Shown here one piece after another: positions 15,381 to 23,437 of a DNA stretch of 28,582 nt (its first letter is position 1; every line of letters begins with the position of its first letter). The notes beneath the pieces are model-generated. The model was given only the letters and a program-made list of their open reading frames with translations, was not told the origin of the DNA and did not search any database. This stretch comes from an uncultured Actinomycetes bacterium (GTDB taxonomy: Bacteria > Actinomycetota > Actinomycetes > S36-B12 > UBA5976), in assembly GCA_903951185.1 (NCBI GenBank), contig CAJBBC010000039.1, forward strand, positions 1 to 28,582, in the 5' to 3' direction. Made by a program: the position numbers and the translations under genes.

Positions 15381-17365
15381 CGTTCGCTATCAGTTTCACT
15401 CAACTTAGCTAACCGTTCGTTATAAGCCTTAAGCTCTTGGTCACCGTCACGTTGGGCAGCCCGATCTGTTCGCTTTGCCAATTTAGTATCACTTCTCGCC
15501 CACTGCACCACAACTAAAATTGCCAAAATAAGTGTTGGTATTTCACCAACTGCCCAAGCAATACCACCGCCGGTGTAATTGTCTTTTAATAAATTAAATT
15601 GCCATGGCGGCTGAACTTGGGCGTACCAAATTTCTCCAACTGGAGTTGTTGATTGCATTATCGCTAGGGCAAAGAAAGTATGTATACCTAATGCAACAAG
15701 CACCATCATTAGTTTGGCCCAATACGGTATTTTCCTTGGCGCTGGATCAATCCCAACAGTCATAAAAGCAAATAAGAATCCGGAAAATAAGAAGTGGATT
15801 CCCATGAACACGTGACCGCTGTGGCTCCGCATTAAGTCTCCAAAAAGCGGTGTGAAGTAGAGGCCATAGAGACCAAATGTGAAAATTATTAGCACGGCAA
15901 TTGGATGTGTTACATATCTTGCATATGAACTATGGATTAGTGCCAAAATCCAATCGCGGGTATTACGTAATTGTGAATCTGAATGTGTGGGCAATGCTCG
16001 CAGCGCCAAAGTAACTGGCGCACCGAGGACTAAAAATATTGGTGCAATCATCGAAAGAATCATGTGTTGAATCATGTGCGCGCTAAATGACACCATTGCG
16101 TATTTGGATATTCCACTTGAACTTGCCCAAGCTAAAACTGCGATTCCAAGTAAAAACGATGCAGTTCTACCAATAGGCCAAGAAATTTGTGATTTACGTA
16201 GTTTTCTAATTCCAGTTAAGTAAAGTCCTAAAGCCAAGATTGACCCAGTTAGTAAAACCCATTCTGGATGCCAACCAAATAAGTAAGCGGTGACTGTTGG
16301 TGTGGGTGGAAATTCAAAACCTAGTACTTCTTCAGCAGCTGTGGCTAGAAAAATACTCTCGCGCGAAAGAGCAGTATTTTGAAGTGCAACGCCAAATCCA
16401 ACTGCCAAACTTAATAATGAGATTTCTAAAGTTAAGTATTTTGAAATTGAATAGTTATTCAGGATTAACTTTCGCACTTTATTTGCTAACGCTAGTGCGC
16501 AAATGAAGATAGTAACTTTGATAAGAACTAGTTGGCCGTACCCAGTCAGCCAAAAATCGTTAATTGAATCTAATCGAGTGTAAGCAGCAGCCATTCCAGA
16601 GATAGCCAGTGCAATTACTGCCCACTTAGCTAAACTGCCAAACCCGCGCAGGACAACTAAATTGCTTTTTCGCATTTCTGGTAATACTGCAATTAGCGTG
16701 CCAACCCAAGCAGAAACCGCAATGCCGTGCACGACTGAAGACGTAAGTGCCATCGAGTGATCACCAAGTGAAGCCGAGTGACTATTTAATAGCGGAGCAG
16801 TAATCCCTGCCGCCACCAAAATAACTAGAAAAAATAATGTGTTTGGACTTTTTGCAATAAAAGTTAGCACCGCAATTAAAAATGCAATCGCTGCACTAAT
16901 TATGTAACCTCGTGACGAAGTTAAATCAAATAAGTAAGTAGAAATAATCCCCGGTGAAAAAGTCTCCGCAGAATCAAGACCTAATACATAAGCCATTTGG
17001 GTCACTGCTGCTACTAAACCAATAACAGCCCACAGGTTAGCCAACAGATTGATTTGACTTAATGCAGCTTTTAAATTTGCCGGGGGATTCAAAAAAGTAA
17101 TTGAGATTAGCCGGCCAAAAATTAATAGGCCCAACGTTGTAAACGCTAGTTTTGAAATTTGTAAAGCCCAAGTCATTAAAGGCCCAGCATCAGGTAACCC
17201 ATCTGCAATTGGTTTCCAGTTTGTATCACCTATAAACAATCCAGCGACTAAGCCAATAATCGCAAGACTAGTTAAAGTCAGTTGCTGAATTGTTCTAGGC
17301 AATTTATTTACGTTTTCTAGCCACGTAGATTGTTCCGATTGTTGCACTTGCGACAAACGACGCAA
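15377..17365 (-). CDS. CopD-CtaG fusion membrane protein (copper transport / cytochrome oxidase assembly)
   Basis: A protein of up to 662 residues with about 15 hydrophobic segments. The N-terminal half is CopD-like, including a segment LNSHSASLGDHSMALTSS with histidines and the following HGIAVSAWVGTLIAV. The C-terminal half is the caa3-type CtaG domain: SAHMIQHMILSMIAPIFLVLGAP, HVFMGIHFLFSGFLFA and HTFFALAIMQS. Together these suggest copper delivery to a cytochrome oxidase. Such fusions are known in Actinobacteria (Mycobacterium tuberculosis Rv0102 is similar in size). The start is uncertain: TTG 17365 overlaps copC by 62 nt, GTG 17347 is possible, and TTG 17302 would begin one base after the copC stop. 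The C-terminus is a charged cytoplasmic tail. Confidence 0.88.
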   Translation of the reverse strand: MRRLSQVQQSEQSTWLENVNKLPRTIQQLTLTSLAIIGLVAGLFIGDTNWKPIADGLPDAGPLMTWALQISKLAFTTLGLLIFGRLISITFLNPPANLKAALSQINLLANLWAVIGLVAAVTQMAYVLGLDSAETFSPGIISTYLFDLTSSRGYIISAAIAFLIAVLTFIAKSPNTLFFLVILVAAGITAPLLNSHSASLGDHSMALTSSVVHGIAVSAWVGTLIAVLPEMRKSNLVVLRGFGSLAKWAVIALAISGMAAAYTRLDSINDFWLTGYGQLVLIKVTIFICALALANKVRKLILNNYSISKYLTLEISLLSLAVGFGVALQNTALSRESIFLATAAEEVLGFEFPPTPTVTAYLFGWHPEWVLLTGSILALGLYLTGIRKLRKSQISWPIGRTASFLLGIAVLAWASSSGISKYAMVSFSAHMIQHMILSMIAPIFLVLGAPVTLALRALPTHSDSQLRNTRDWILALIHSSYARYVTHPIAVLIIFTFGLYGLYFTPLFGDLMRSHSGHVFMGIHFLFSGFLFAFMTVGIDPAPRKIPYWAKLMMVLVALGIHTFFALAIMQSTTPVGEIWYAQVQPPWQFNLLKDNYTGGGIAWAVGEIPTLILAILVVVQWARSDTKLAKRTDRAAQRDGDQELKAYNERLAKLSETDSER

Positions 17366-17846
17366 GTAAAATCATCCAAGAGTTACTATTTGCTTGTTCG
17401 GATGGCAGTTCTTCATCTGATAACTGCGCATCAATTGCTAGTGCTGACATCATCGGGGTAGCGCCAGCAACCACTGCGTCTCCGTTATATGTAAATCCAA
17501 ATTCTCCAGTTAAGACATGACCATCGTCTGCAGTAGCCCGCCACGTTACTGTGTATTCGCCTATTTCGAGATCGGCTGGTGAAGTTACTGAAATTGCGCT
17601 GTCATTTATGACAACTGGACCGACTGTGACTTGCTCGCCTGAGACATTCGCTAAGACAATGCCAGCACCCTCGGTAAGTGGCGGTTCAGAAAATTTCACT
17701 GAAATAACCGCTGGTGGTACTTCAACCACAGCACCATCGACTGGCGAGGTGTTAACCACATCGGCATGAGCATTGGCTGAAGTAGCTACTAAAAGTGAAC
17801 CAAAGGCGGCGATGGCAACTGCACTAATTAAACGGATTATTTTCAT
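17304..17846 (-). CDS. CopC-domain copper-binding protein with C-terminal membrane anchor
   Basis: A 180-residue secreted protein with signal peptide (1-26, ending SANA) and a mature N-terminus starting with histidine (HADVVNTSPVDGAVV), the copper-binding N-terminal histidine typical of CopC/YobA proteins. The domain continues with SVKFSEPPLTEGAGIVL and ends with VTWRATADDGHVLTGEFGFTY, which carries the family DGH motif. A C-terminal hydrophobic segment followed by RKRK anchors it in the membrane. GGAG lies just before the ATG. It is upstream of, and probably translated together with, the CopD-CtaG gene, so copper bound outside could pass to that protein. Confidence 0.93.
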   Translation of the reverse strand: MKIIRLISAVAIAAFGSLLVATSANAHADVVNTSPVDGAVVEVPPAVISVKFSEPPLTEGAGIVLANVSGEQVTVGPVVINDSAISVTSPADLEIGEYTVTWRATADDGHVLTGEFGFTYNGDAVVAGATPMMSALAIDAQLSDEELPSEQANSNSWMILLASFVASATIGTIYVARKRK

Positions 17847-17917
17847 AACTCCATAGTAATCAGTGAAAACACTTAACCGGATATTGCTCCAATTTAGCCC
17901 TCGGGTAACATTTTCCT

Positions 17918-18493
17918 GTGTTGCTTTCAGATAAAGACATCAAACTTGAAATTGGTTCTGGTCGCGTAGGGATTGACCCTTATAGCGAAGCGATGGTTCA
18001 GCCATCCAGTATCGATGTTCGATTAGATCGATTCTTTCGAGTATTTGAAAACCACCGCTACCCGCACATTGATCCATCAACTGAACAAGCTGACTTAACT
18101 CGCGAAGTTGAAGCTATCGGCGATGAGCCGTTTGTTTTACATCCAGGTGAATTTGTTCTAGGTAGCACCTACGAGGTAATTACTTTGCCTAATGACATTG
18201 CTGCTCGACTTGAAGGTAAATCGAGTTTGGGTCGATTAGGTTTACTTACGCACTCAACTGCTGGGTTTATTGATCCAGGATTTTCCGGACACGTGACCCT
18301 TGAATTGGCCAATGTGGCAACCCTGCCAATTTTGCTTTACCCAGGTATGAAAATCGGCCAAGTTTGTTTTTTCCAGATGACATCTGAAGCCGAGCATCCA
18401 TACGGATCAAGTGTGTATGGATCTCGTTACCATGGCCAGCGCGGACCAACACCAAGTCGATCACACTTAAATTTTCATCGCACAAAAATTTAG
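17918..18493 (+). CDS. dcd: dCTP deaminase (probably dUMP-forming)
   Basis: A 191-residue trimeric nucleotide enzyme. It begins MLLSDKDI from a GTG start, carries VQPSSIDVRLD, the long family signature around EGKSSLGRLGLLTHSTAGFID, and HVTLELANVA, and ends with QRGPTPSRSHLNF. Length and sequence are very close to the Mycobacterium tuberculosis enzyme, which both deaminates dCTP and hydrolyses dUTP to dUMP for thymidylate synthesis. The bifunctional assignment is by that similarity. It is divergent from copC with 71 nt between and converges on etfD, with a 46-nt tandem duplication in the gap. Confidence 0.96.
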   Translation: MLLSDKDIKLEIGSGRVGIDPYSEAMVQPSSIDVRLDRFFRVFENHRYPHIDPSTEQADLTREVEAIGDEPFVLHPGEFVLGSTYEVITLPNDIAARLEGKSSLGRLGLLTHSTAGFIDPGFSGHVTLELANVATLPILLYPGMKIGQVCFFQMTSEAEHPYGSSVYGSRYHGQRGPTPSRSHLNFHRTKI

Positions 18494-18502
18494 TTTTTCT
18501 GC

Positions 18503-18600
18503 ACGCGTATCTTTCGCGCGTTCAATCCTTCGCTAACGCTCAGTCTTTACGCGTATCTTTCGCGCGTTCAATCCTTCGCTAACGCTCAGTCTTCACGCGT
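18503..18600. repeat. 46-nt tandem duplication at the dcd/etfD junction
   Basis: A 45-nt identical block occurs at 18503-18547 and 18549-18593, separated by one base, so the period is 46. ACGCGT appears a third time in register at 18595-18600, inside the etfD C-terminus. Copy 2 contains the last codons and stop of etfD (TAG at 18579-18581); copy 1 lies outside the gene. Each unit holds a short ACGCG/CGCGT inverted repeat. Confidence 0.92.
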
Positions 18601-20816
18601 TCAAGTAGAAGAGTTGCAACGTCCACAACTTCTGCTGGCGCACTAATTCCTTGTTCCTGACTTCGAACCGTTACCGCGTCATTCAACATAACCGAACAGA
18701 ACGGACAAGCAACAGCAATTTTAGTTGCACCAGTTGCCATTGCTTCATCACCACGGTTTTGATTAATCCGGGTACCAATATTTTCTTCAAGCCACATTCG
18801 GCCACCACCAGCACCACAACAGAATGAAGTTTCTTTATTGCGGTCCATTTCAACTAAGTTCACTCCAGGAACATTAGTTAGTAGTTCACGCGGTGGCATG
18901 TAAATCTTGTTATGTCGGCCAAGGTAGCAAGGATCGTGGTAGGTAACTGTTTCTTTAAGTGAAGTTGACCCATCGCTTACGGTCGACTCATCACTTGCTG
19001 TCAGCATCGTTAAACGCCCAGTAGTAACTAACTCATTTAATAGTTGGGTGTGATGTACAACTTCGTAGTTACCACCAAGTTGTGGGTACTCACGAGCGAT
19101 TGTATTCATGCAATGCGGACAAGTAACCACAATCTTGCGAGCACCGACTTCATTAAGCACTTCAACATTTTGCTGCGCTTGCATCTGGAATAAAAATTCA
19201 TTGCCAGCACGTCTCGCTGGATCACCGGTACAAGTTTCGCCTTCACCAAGCACCATGAATTCAATGCCGGCAGTGTGCAGTAATTCAGCAACTGCTTTTG
19301 TCGTTCGCTTTGCTCGGTCATCATATGCACCGGCACAACCGACCCAGAATAAATATTCGACATCGGCTGGAATTTTTTCTTCGCCTTGCATACCAAATAC
19401 GCGTACTGGAAATTGAACTTCTTCAATCCAGGCAGTACGACCATTTTGATTCATCCCCCATGGATTACCTTTAGTCTCTAAATTTTTAAAGAGTCCACTT
19501 AGTTCAGCTGGAAATTGAGATTCAATCATTACTTGATTGCGACGCATATCCATAAAGTGGTCAACGTGTTCAATATCTACTGGGCACTGTTGAACACATG
19601 CACCGCAAGAAGTACAGGCCCAAAGTGCGTCGTAATCAATAACAGCACCTTCGTGTGAACGGTGTCCTTTTTCGTCATAACCATCAGTTGCATAAAACGG
19701 ATCATCAACTCGCGATCCAACTAGTGGTCTTGCGGCTTCCGCTTTCACTTCAGCGCTTAACTTACTTTGTTTAGCCGCATCTTCACCAGCCAGAATATAA
19801 GGAGCTTTAGCAAAAAGATGATCACGCAAATCCATAATCATAAGTTTCGGTGAAAGTGGTTTACCGGTATTCCAGGCTGGACACTGTGATTGACAGCGGC
19901 CACACTCAGTGCAACTTAGAAGATCAAGATTGCCTTTCCAAGTGAAGTCTTCAATTTTGCCGCGACCAAATGTTGCATCATCTGAAGGATCCTCAAAATT
20001 AAGTACTTGCGCACCGTCATATATAGGTAGTAACTCACCTAATGCGTTTGGCCGGCGACTAAATAAAACATTCAATGGCGCAGCACCGATATGTAAATGT
20101 TTACTGTGCAGGGCCAGAACTAGGAAACCAAGAATTACGGCGATATTTAACCAAAGCCCAATACTTTCTAGCCATTCATTAACGGTCGCACCAAGTGGTT
20201 CAAGAAGTTTTCCAGTTAGTTCAGAAGCAAATGCACCACCGTTCATAAACGGGAAATTTTGCGTTCCTTTTTCAATTGAGACTGCGTACTGCGCACCTCT
20301 GTATAAGAACAGTGTCCAGATCACATTAAAGATCATGAACAAGACAAACCAAGCAGCTCCAGTATGCGAACCGTAAAAACGACTCTCGCGACCATACTTT
20401 GCTGGCGAACGGACTAATCGGATTACTGCAAACATTGCAATTCCGACCACGACAAGAACCGCAAATAGATCTTCAAGGAAGCCAACAACTGGCAGGCGAC
20501 CAATAACTGGGATTGCAAATTCTGGATCAAAGAGTGCGCCAAACGCTTCAACAATTGTTAATGAAAGGACGATGAATCCCCAGAATGCAAAAACATGTGC
20601 GATACCAGGAATAGTCCACGCTAGAAGTTTCTTTTGACCAAAGACTTCCGTTACTTCAGCTTGTACACGTTTTTTGCGTTCAGCTGTTCGACCAACTTCA
20701 GGTTGGCCACTACGGACCAGTGAGTACAAAAACCAAAGTCGTTTAAGCGCAAAACCTAGCAAGACCACGGTGATGGCTAACCCGACCACAAGTCGTAATG
20801 CCATTGAGTCACTCAT
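18579..20816 (-). CDS. etfD: Membrane-bound Fe-S oxidoreductase, EtfD-like (ETF:quinone oxidoreductase)
   Basis: A 745-residue protein with about six N-terminal membrane segments (1-265), resembling a b-type cytochrome/NarI-like domain. Two ferredoxin-type clusters follow: CTECGRCQSQCP near residue 300 and CTSCGACVQQCP near 400. Two C-terminal CCG domains follow, with FWVGCAGAYDDR and TCPHCM in the first and YHDPCYLGRHNKIY and FCCGAGGG in the second. This domain order matches M. tuberculosis Rv0338c (EtfD), which passes electrons from the electron-transfer flavoprotein of acyl-CoA dehydrogenases to menaquinone. Other HdrD/GlpC-type oxidoreductases share parts of the layout, so the role is probable, not proven. 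GGAG stands 5 nt before ATG 20816. No etfAB genes are in the window. Confidence 0.87.
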   Translation of the reverse strand: MSDSMALRLVVGLAITVVLLGFALKRLWFLYSLVRSGQPEVGRTAERKKRVQAEVTEVFGQKKLLAWTIPGIAHVFAFWGFIVLSLTIVEAFGALFDPEFAIPVIGRLPVVGFLEDLFAVLVVVGIAMFAVIRLVRSPAKYGRESRFYGSHTGAAWFVLFMIFNVIWTLFLYRGAQYAVSIEKGTQNFPFMNGGAFASELTGKLLEPLGATVNEWLESIGLWLNIAVILGFLVLALHSKHLHIGAAPLNVLFSRRPNALGELLPIYDGAQVLNFEDPSDDATFGRGKIEDFTWKGNLDLLSCTECGRCQSQCPAWNTGKPLSPKLMIMDLRDHLFAKAPYILAGEDAAKQSKLSAEVKAEAARPLVGSRVDDPFYATDGYDEKGHRSHEGAVIDYDALWACTSCGACVQQCPVDIEHVDHFMDMRRNQVMIESQFPAELSGLFKNLETKGNPWGMNQNGRTAWIEEVQFPVRVFGMQGEEKIPADVEYLFWVGCAGAYDDRAKRTTKAVAELLHTAGIEFMVLGEGETCTGDPARRAGNEFLFQMQAQQNVEVLNEVGARKIVVTCPHCMNTIAREYPQLGGNYEVVHHTQLLNELVTTGRLTMLTASDESTVSDGSTSLKETVTYHDPCYLGRHNKIYMPPRELLTNVPGVNLVEMDRNKETSFCCGAGGGRMWLEENIGTRINQNRGDEAMATGATKIAVACPFCSVMLNDAVTVRSQEQGISAPAEVVDVATLLLERVKTER

Positions 20817-20885
20817 TGAAGCTCCAGTTATTTTCTTTGTATTTGCAGATTACCGTAATCTTCGGTGAATTAAATGGACAGGATC

Positions 20886-20901
20886 TGCGATTTAGATCGC
20901 A
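20886..20901. other. Stem-loop between the SPOUT methyltransferase and etfD
   Basis: TGCGAT (20886-20891) pairs with ATCGCA (20896-20901) around TTAG. On the leftward strand the T-run comes before the stem rather than after it, so it is not a standard terminator for the methyltransferase gene ending at 20917. It may lie in the leader of etfD (start 20816). Confidence 0.35.
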
Positions 20902-20916
20902 AAAATAATAGTTTGT

Positions 20917-21567
20917 TTAAGCGTTATGTAGATGCTGCATAGCCCAGGCATACATAGCGATGGCACCCGCAGCTGAAGCATTCATCGAACGGGTTGAACC
21001 AAGTTGAGTTATGCCAAGTATCTGGGTGCAAGCGGCTAACCCTTCTTCAGACATTCCGGGTCCTTCTTGCCCAAAATAAAGTACACAAGATTCCGGCAGC
21101 GGAGAACTTTCAATATTTCCACAGCCAGGAACATTATCTATTCCAATAATTGGCACATTGTTTTCAATTGACCAAGATTTAAAGTCTTCAACTGTTGGGT
21201 GATGTAGTAAATGTAAATACCGATCGGTAACCATAGCGCCACGTCGATTCCAACCACGTTTACCAACTATGTGCACCGCGGAAACATTAAATGCATTTGC
21301 AGTCCGCACAACCGAACCAATATTTAAATCATGTTGCCAATTTTCAATTGCAATATGTAATTTACTTCGCGAAGTATCTAAGTCAGCAACTATTGCTTCA
21401 ACAGTCCAGTATCTGTATTTGTCAACAACATTTCGTCGATCGCCAAGCTCAAGTAGCTCTTGATCAAAATGTGCATCTGTTGGCCAAGGTTTCGGATGCG
21501 GCCCCACTCCGATTACGGGATAGAACTCTCCGGGACCAAGTCCATCCCGATCATTGGGTTGCGTCAA
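20917..21567 (-). CDS. SpoU/TrmH-family RNA 2'-O-methyltransferase
   Basis: A 216-residue SPOUT enzyme that methylates ribose 2'-OH groups in tRNA or rRNA using S-adenosylmethionine. The three family motifs are present: NIGSVVRTANAF (motif 1), VLYFGQEGPGMS (motif 2) and ITQLGSTRSMNASAAGAIAMYAW (motif 3, quoted only as landmarks: GSTRSMNAS is the key core). An N-terminal extension of about 65 residues is rich in Pro and Asp and ends in a helical segment. The start is TTG 21567, with AGGCG about 6 nt upstream; no ATG fits better. The target nucleotide cannot be told from sequence. It lies 15 nt downstream of the homocysteine methyltransferase gene, so the two are probably co-transcribed. Confidence 0.9.
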   Translation of the reverse strand: MTQPNDRDGLGPGEFYPVIGVGPHPKPWPTDAHFDQELLELGDRRNVVDKYRYWTVEAIVADLDTSRSKLHIAIENWQHDLNIGSVVRTANAFNVSAVHIVGKRGWNRRGAMVTDRYLHLLHHPTVEDFKSWSIENNVPIIGIDNVPGCGNIESSPLPESCVLYFGQEGPGMSEEGLAACTQILGITQLGSTRSMNASAAGAIAMYAWAMQHLHNA

Positions 21568-21582
21568 AATTTCGCCTGATAT

Positions 21583-22464
21583 TTATTTCAATACTTTTGC
21601 GATAGCCGCAGTGTGTTCGTTAGTTGAACCGCAGCATGTTCCTATCGCATTAATTCCGAGAGCTTTCATTTGCGCAGCAAATACACCCATCTCTTCTGGT
21701 GTTCCGGTGTACACAAATTCTGCACCAACTAGTTTTGGAAGCCCTGCATTTGATTGCACAAAAACATGAACTTCAGCAGGAGCAGCTTCAACAAGTTCCT
21801 TAGCAATTATTTCCATTTCATCGGTACCACGTCCGCAGTTAGCGCCAACTAACCGAACACCTAACGCACCAATTTCAGTAATTGCCATCGCTGGCTTAAC
21901 ACCCATCATGGTTCGTAAGTTGGTATCAAAACTTAGTGTTGCTACAACTGGCATACCTGGCGCAACTTCATGGGCAGCTGCAACTGCTGCCGCAACTTCA
22001 GCTAAGTCACTCATCGTTTCAATTAATATCGCGTCCACACCACCATCGACTAAACCTTTTATTTGTTCAGCAAAAAGTTCTTTGGCACTTTCATGAGTTA
22101 AAGTTCCCATTGGCTCCATTAAGTCACCAGATGGGCCAATGTCGCCGAAAACAAATACATTTTCAAATTTGTCAGCCACTTGCCGAGCCACTTGCGCGCC
22201 AGCTTTATTTAATTCATGTACGCGATCTTCAAGTGCATGCATTTGTAATCTAGGTCGAGTTCCACCGAATGTATTAGTAGTTAGTACATTTGCGCCGGCA
22301 CTGGCATAACCAGTTAGCACTGATGCGACTCGATCAGGAAAGTCAACGTTCCACAATTCTGGAGCGCCACCATCGGTTAAACCTAAATCTTGAAGTGCAG
22401 TGCCCATTGCGCCATCACCAACAAGTGTGTTACCGGCATCAAGCCAGTCATAAAGATTCGCCAT
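21583..22464 (-). CDS. Homocysteine S-methyltransferase family protein
   Basis: A 293-residue zinc TIM-barrel enzyme of the Pfam S-methyl_trans family (MetH N-domain, BHMT, MmuM). It starts with VGDGAMGTALQ, typical of the family. The zinc ligands are Cys210 in GANCGRG and Cys277-Cys278 in GTCCGS. NVLTTNTFGGTR and FVFGDIGPSG are further family segments. It probably makes methionine from homocysteine with a methyl donor such as betaine, S-methylmethionine or a methylated corrinoid; the donor cannot be read here. It has no cobalamin or folate domains, so it is not a full MetH. The small gene just upstream belongs to a family often linked to methyl-transfer operons. Confidence 0.92.
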   Translation of the reverse strand: MANLYDWLDAGNTLVGDGAMGTALQDLGLTDGGAPELWNVDFPDRVASVLTGYASAGANVLTTNTFGGTRPRLQMHALEDRVHELNKAGAQVARQVADKFENVFVFGDIGPSGDLMEPMGTLTHESAKELFAEQIKGLVDGGVDAILIETMSDLAEVAAAVAAAHEVAPGMPVVATLSFDTNLRTMMGVKPAMAITEIGALGVRLVGANCGRGTDEMEIIAKELVEAAPAEVHVFVQSNAGLPKLVGAEFVYTGTPEEMGVFAAQMKALGINAIGTCCGSTNEHTAAIAKVLK

Positions 22465-22473
22465 AAGTGTTAC

Positions 22474-22767
22474 CTAACTATTTAATGTATTTAGAAATTC
22501 TGAGATTTTTTCGTCAGTGAAGTCATTTTCAAGTTTTGCGCTAATCGATTCAGCTACATGTTTTGGGTCACCGTCAGCAGCTTCCCAATCAGTCCTTCGC
22601 CAACCCGCTAAATATGCATCTGCATCAGCCGCATCTAAGCGCATGGCGGCTTCATCGATAGCTTCTTGAAGTCGTTGGGCTAACTGGACTTTAACTGTTT
22701 CATCTCCAGCCCGAGCCACAACCATTGATGGCAAATCACGCCAGTAAGTAATCTGAAATTCAGTCAT
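22474..22767 (-). CDS. 'Virulence factor' family small protein (PF13769-like)
   Basis: A 97-residue soluble acidic protein beginning MTEFQITYWRDLPSMVVAR, with EAIDEAAMRLDAADADAYL and GWRRTDWEAADGDPKHVAE. I recognise this as the family annotated only as 'virulence factor' (a misleading name), which in many alphaproteobacteria sits among methyltetrahydrofolate, corrinoid and homocysteine methyltransferase genes. Here it lies 9 nt upstream of a homocysteine S-methyltransferase and is probably co-transcribed with it. A role in methyl transfer or quaternary amine breakdown is inference from this shared context. The molecular function is unknown. Confidence 0.8.
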   Translation of the reverse strand: MTEFQITYWRDLPSMVVARAGDETVKVQLAQRLQEAIDEAAMRLDAADADAYLAGWRRTDWEAADGDPKHVAESISAKLENDFTDEKISEFLNTLNS

Positions 22768-22821
22768 AGTTGATTTTACGGGTGGTTGTTATTCTTTCTG
22801 CACTGATAACCTCGAATCATC

Positions 22822-23427
22822 ATGAACCCAAAGCGCGTACTGATCATCCATGGCTGGGGTAATCGCCGACCATTAGGTCATTGGCATCGCCACCTGGCAA
22901 ATAACCTTCGTCAGCAAGGCCATGTGGTTGCATACCCACAATTACCAAATACAGATTTTCCAGATTTAACACAATGGCTCGAAGTGGTAAAAACTGAGCT
23001 AGATATGCTCGGGGAAATTAACAACAACGAACTCGTTGTAGTTGGACATTCACTTGGCTGTTTGACCTGGATCAATCTTGCGCTACTCGGCCTGGCTCCA
23101 AAAGATGTAAGTCGAGTGTTAATGGCCGCGCCAGCTGACCCAACACTTTGCCAAGAAGTACCTACTTTCATGGTGGACCTAGCTGATCCAAAAGTGAAAA
23201 GTGCAGTCCAACAAGCAGCAAAAGTTACTTTATTTGTTTCCGGTGATGACGATGTGGAATGGACTCCGCGCGGACTTCATGAAACATTCGGAAAACCTTT
23301 GGATCTACCTTGCGTGACAATTCCTGGAGCTGGGCATATGACTGTGGAACAAAGTCCTGCTTGGGGACATTGGCAAGGCGTGATCGATTGGGTTAATGAT
23401 CCATCCGCGAGTTTATTAAAAAAGTAG
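22822..23427 (+). CDS. Alpha/beta hydrolase, RBBP9/YdeN family
   Basis: A 201-residue serine hydrolase-like protein. The N-terminus VLIIHGWGN holds the oxyanion segment, the nucleophile Ser77 is in GHSLG, the acid is in SGDDDVEW and the histidine in PGAGHMT. Small size and the WLEVVKTEL / HSLG arrangement match the RBBP9/YdeN family, whose substrates are mostly unknown. A GATAAC box at 22805-22810 lies 12 nt before the ATG at 22822, which would give a leaderless or nearly leaderless message, common in Actinobacteria; no convincing -35 box is seen. The MFS gene follows 10 nt downstream. Confidence 0.9.
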   Translation: MNPKRVLIIHGWGNRRPLGHWHRHLANNLRQQGHVVAYPQLPNTDFPDLTQWLEVVKTELDMLGEINNNELVVVGHSLGCLTWINLALLGLAPKDVSRVLMAAPADPTLCQEVPTFMVDLADPKVKSAVQQAAKVTLFVSGDDDVEWTPRGLHETFGKPLDLPCVTIPGAGHMTVEQSPAWGHWQGVIDWVNDPSASLLKK

Positions 23428-23437
23428 TTAGTGATTT

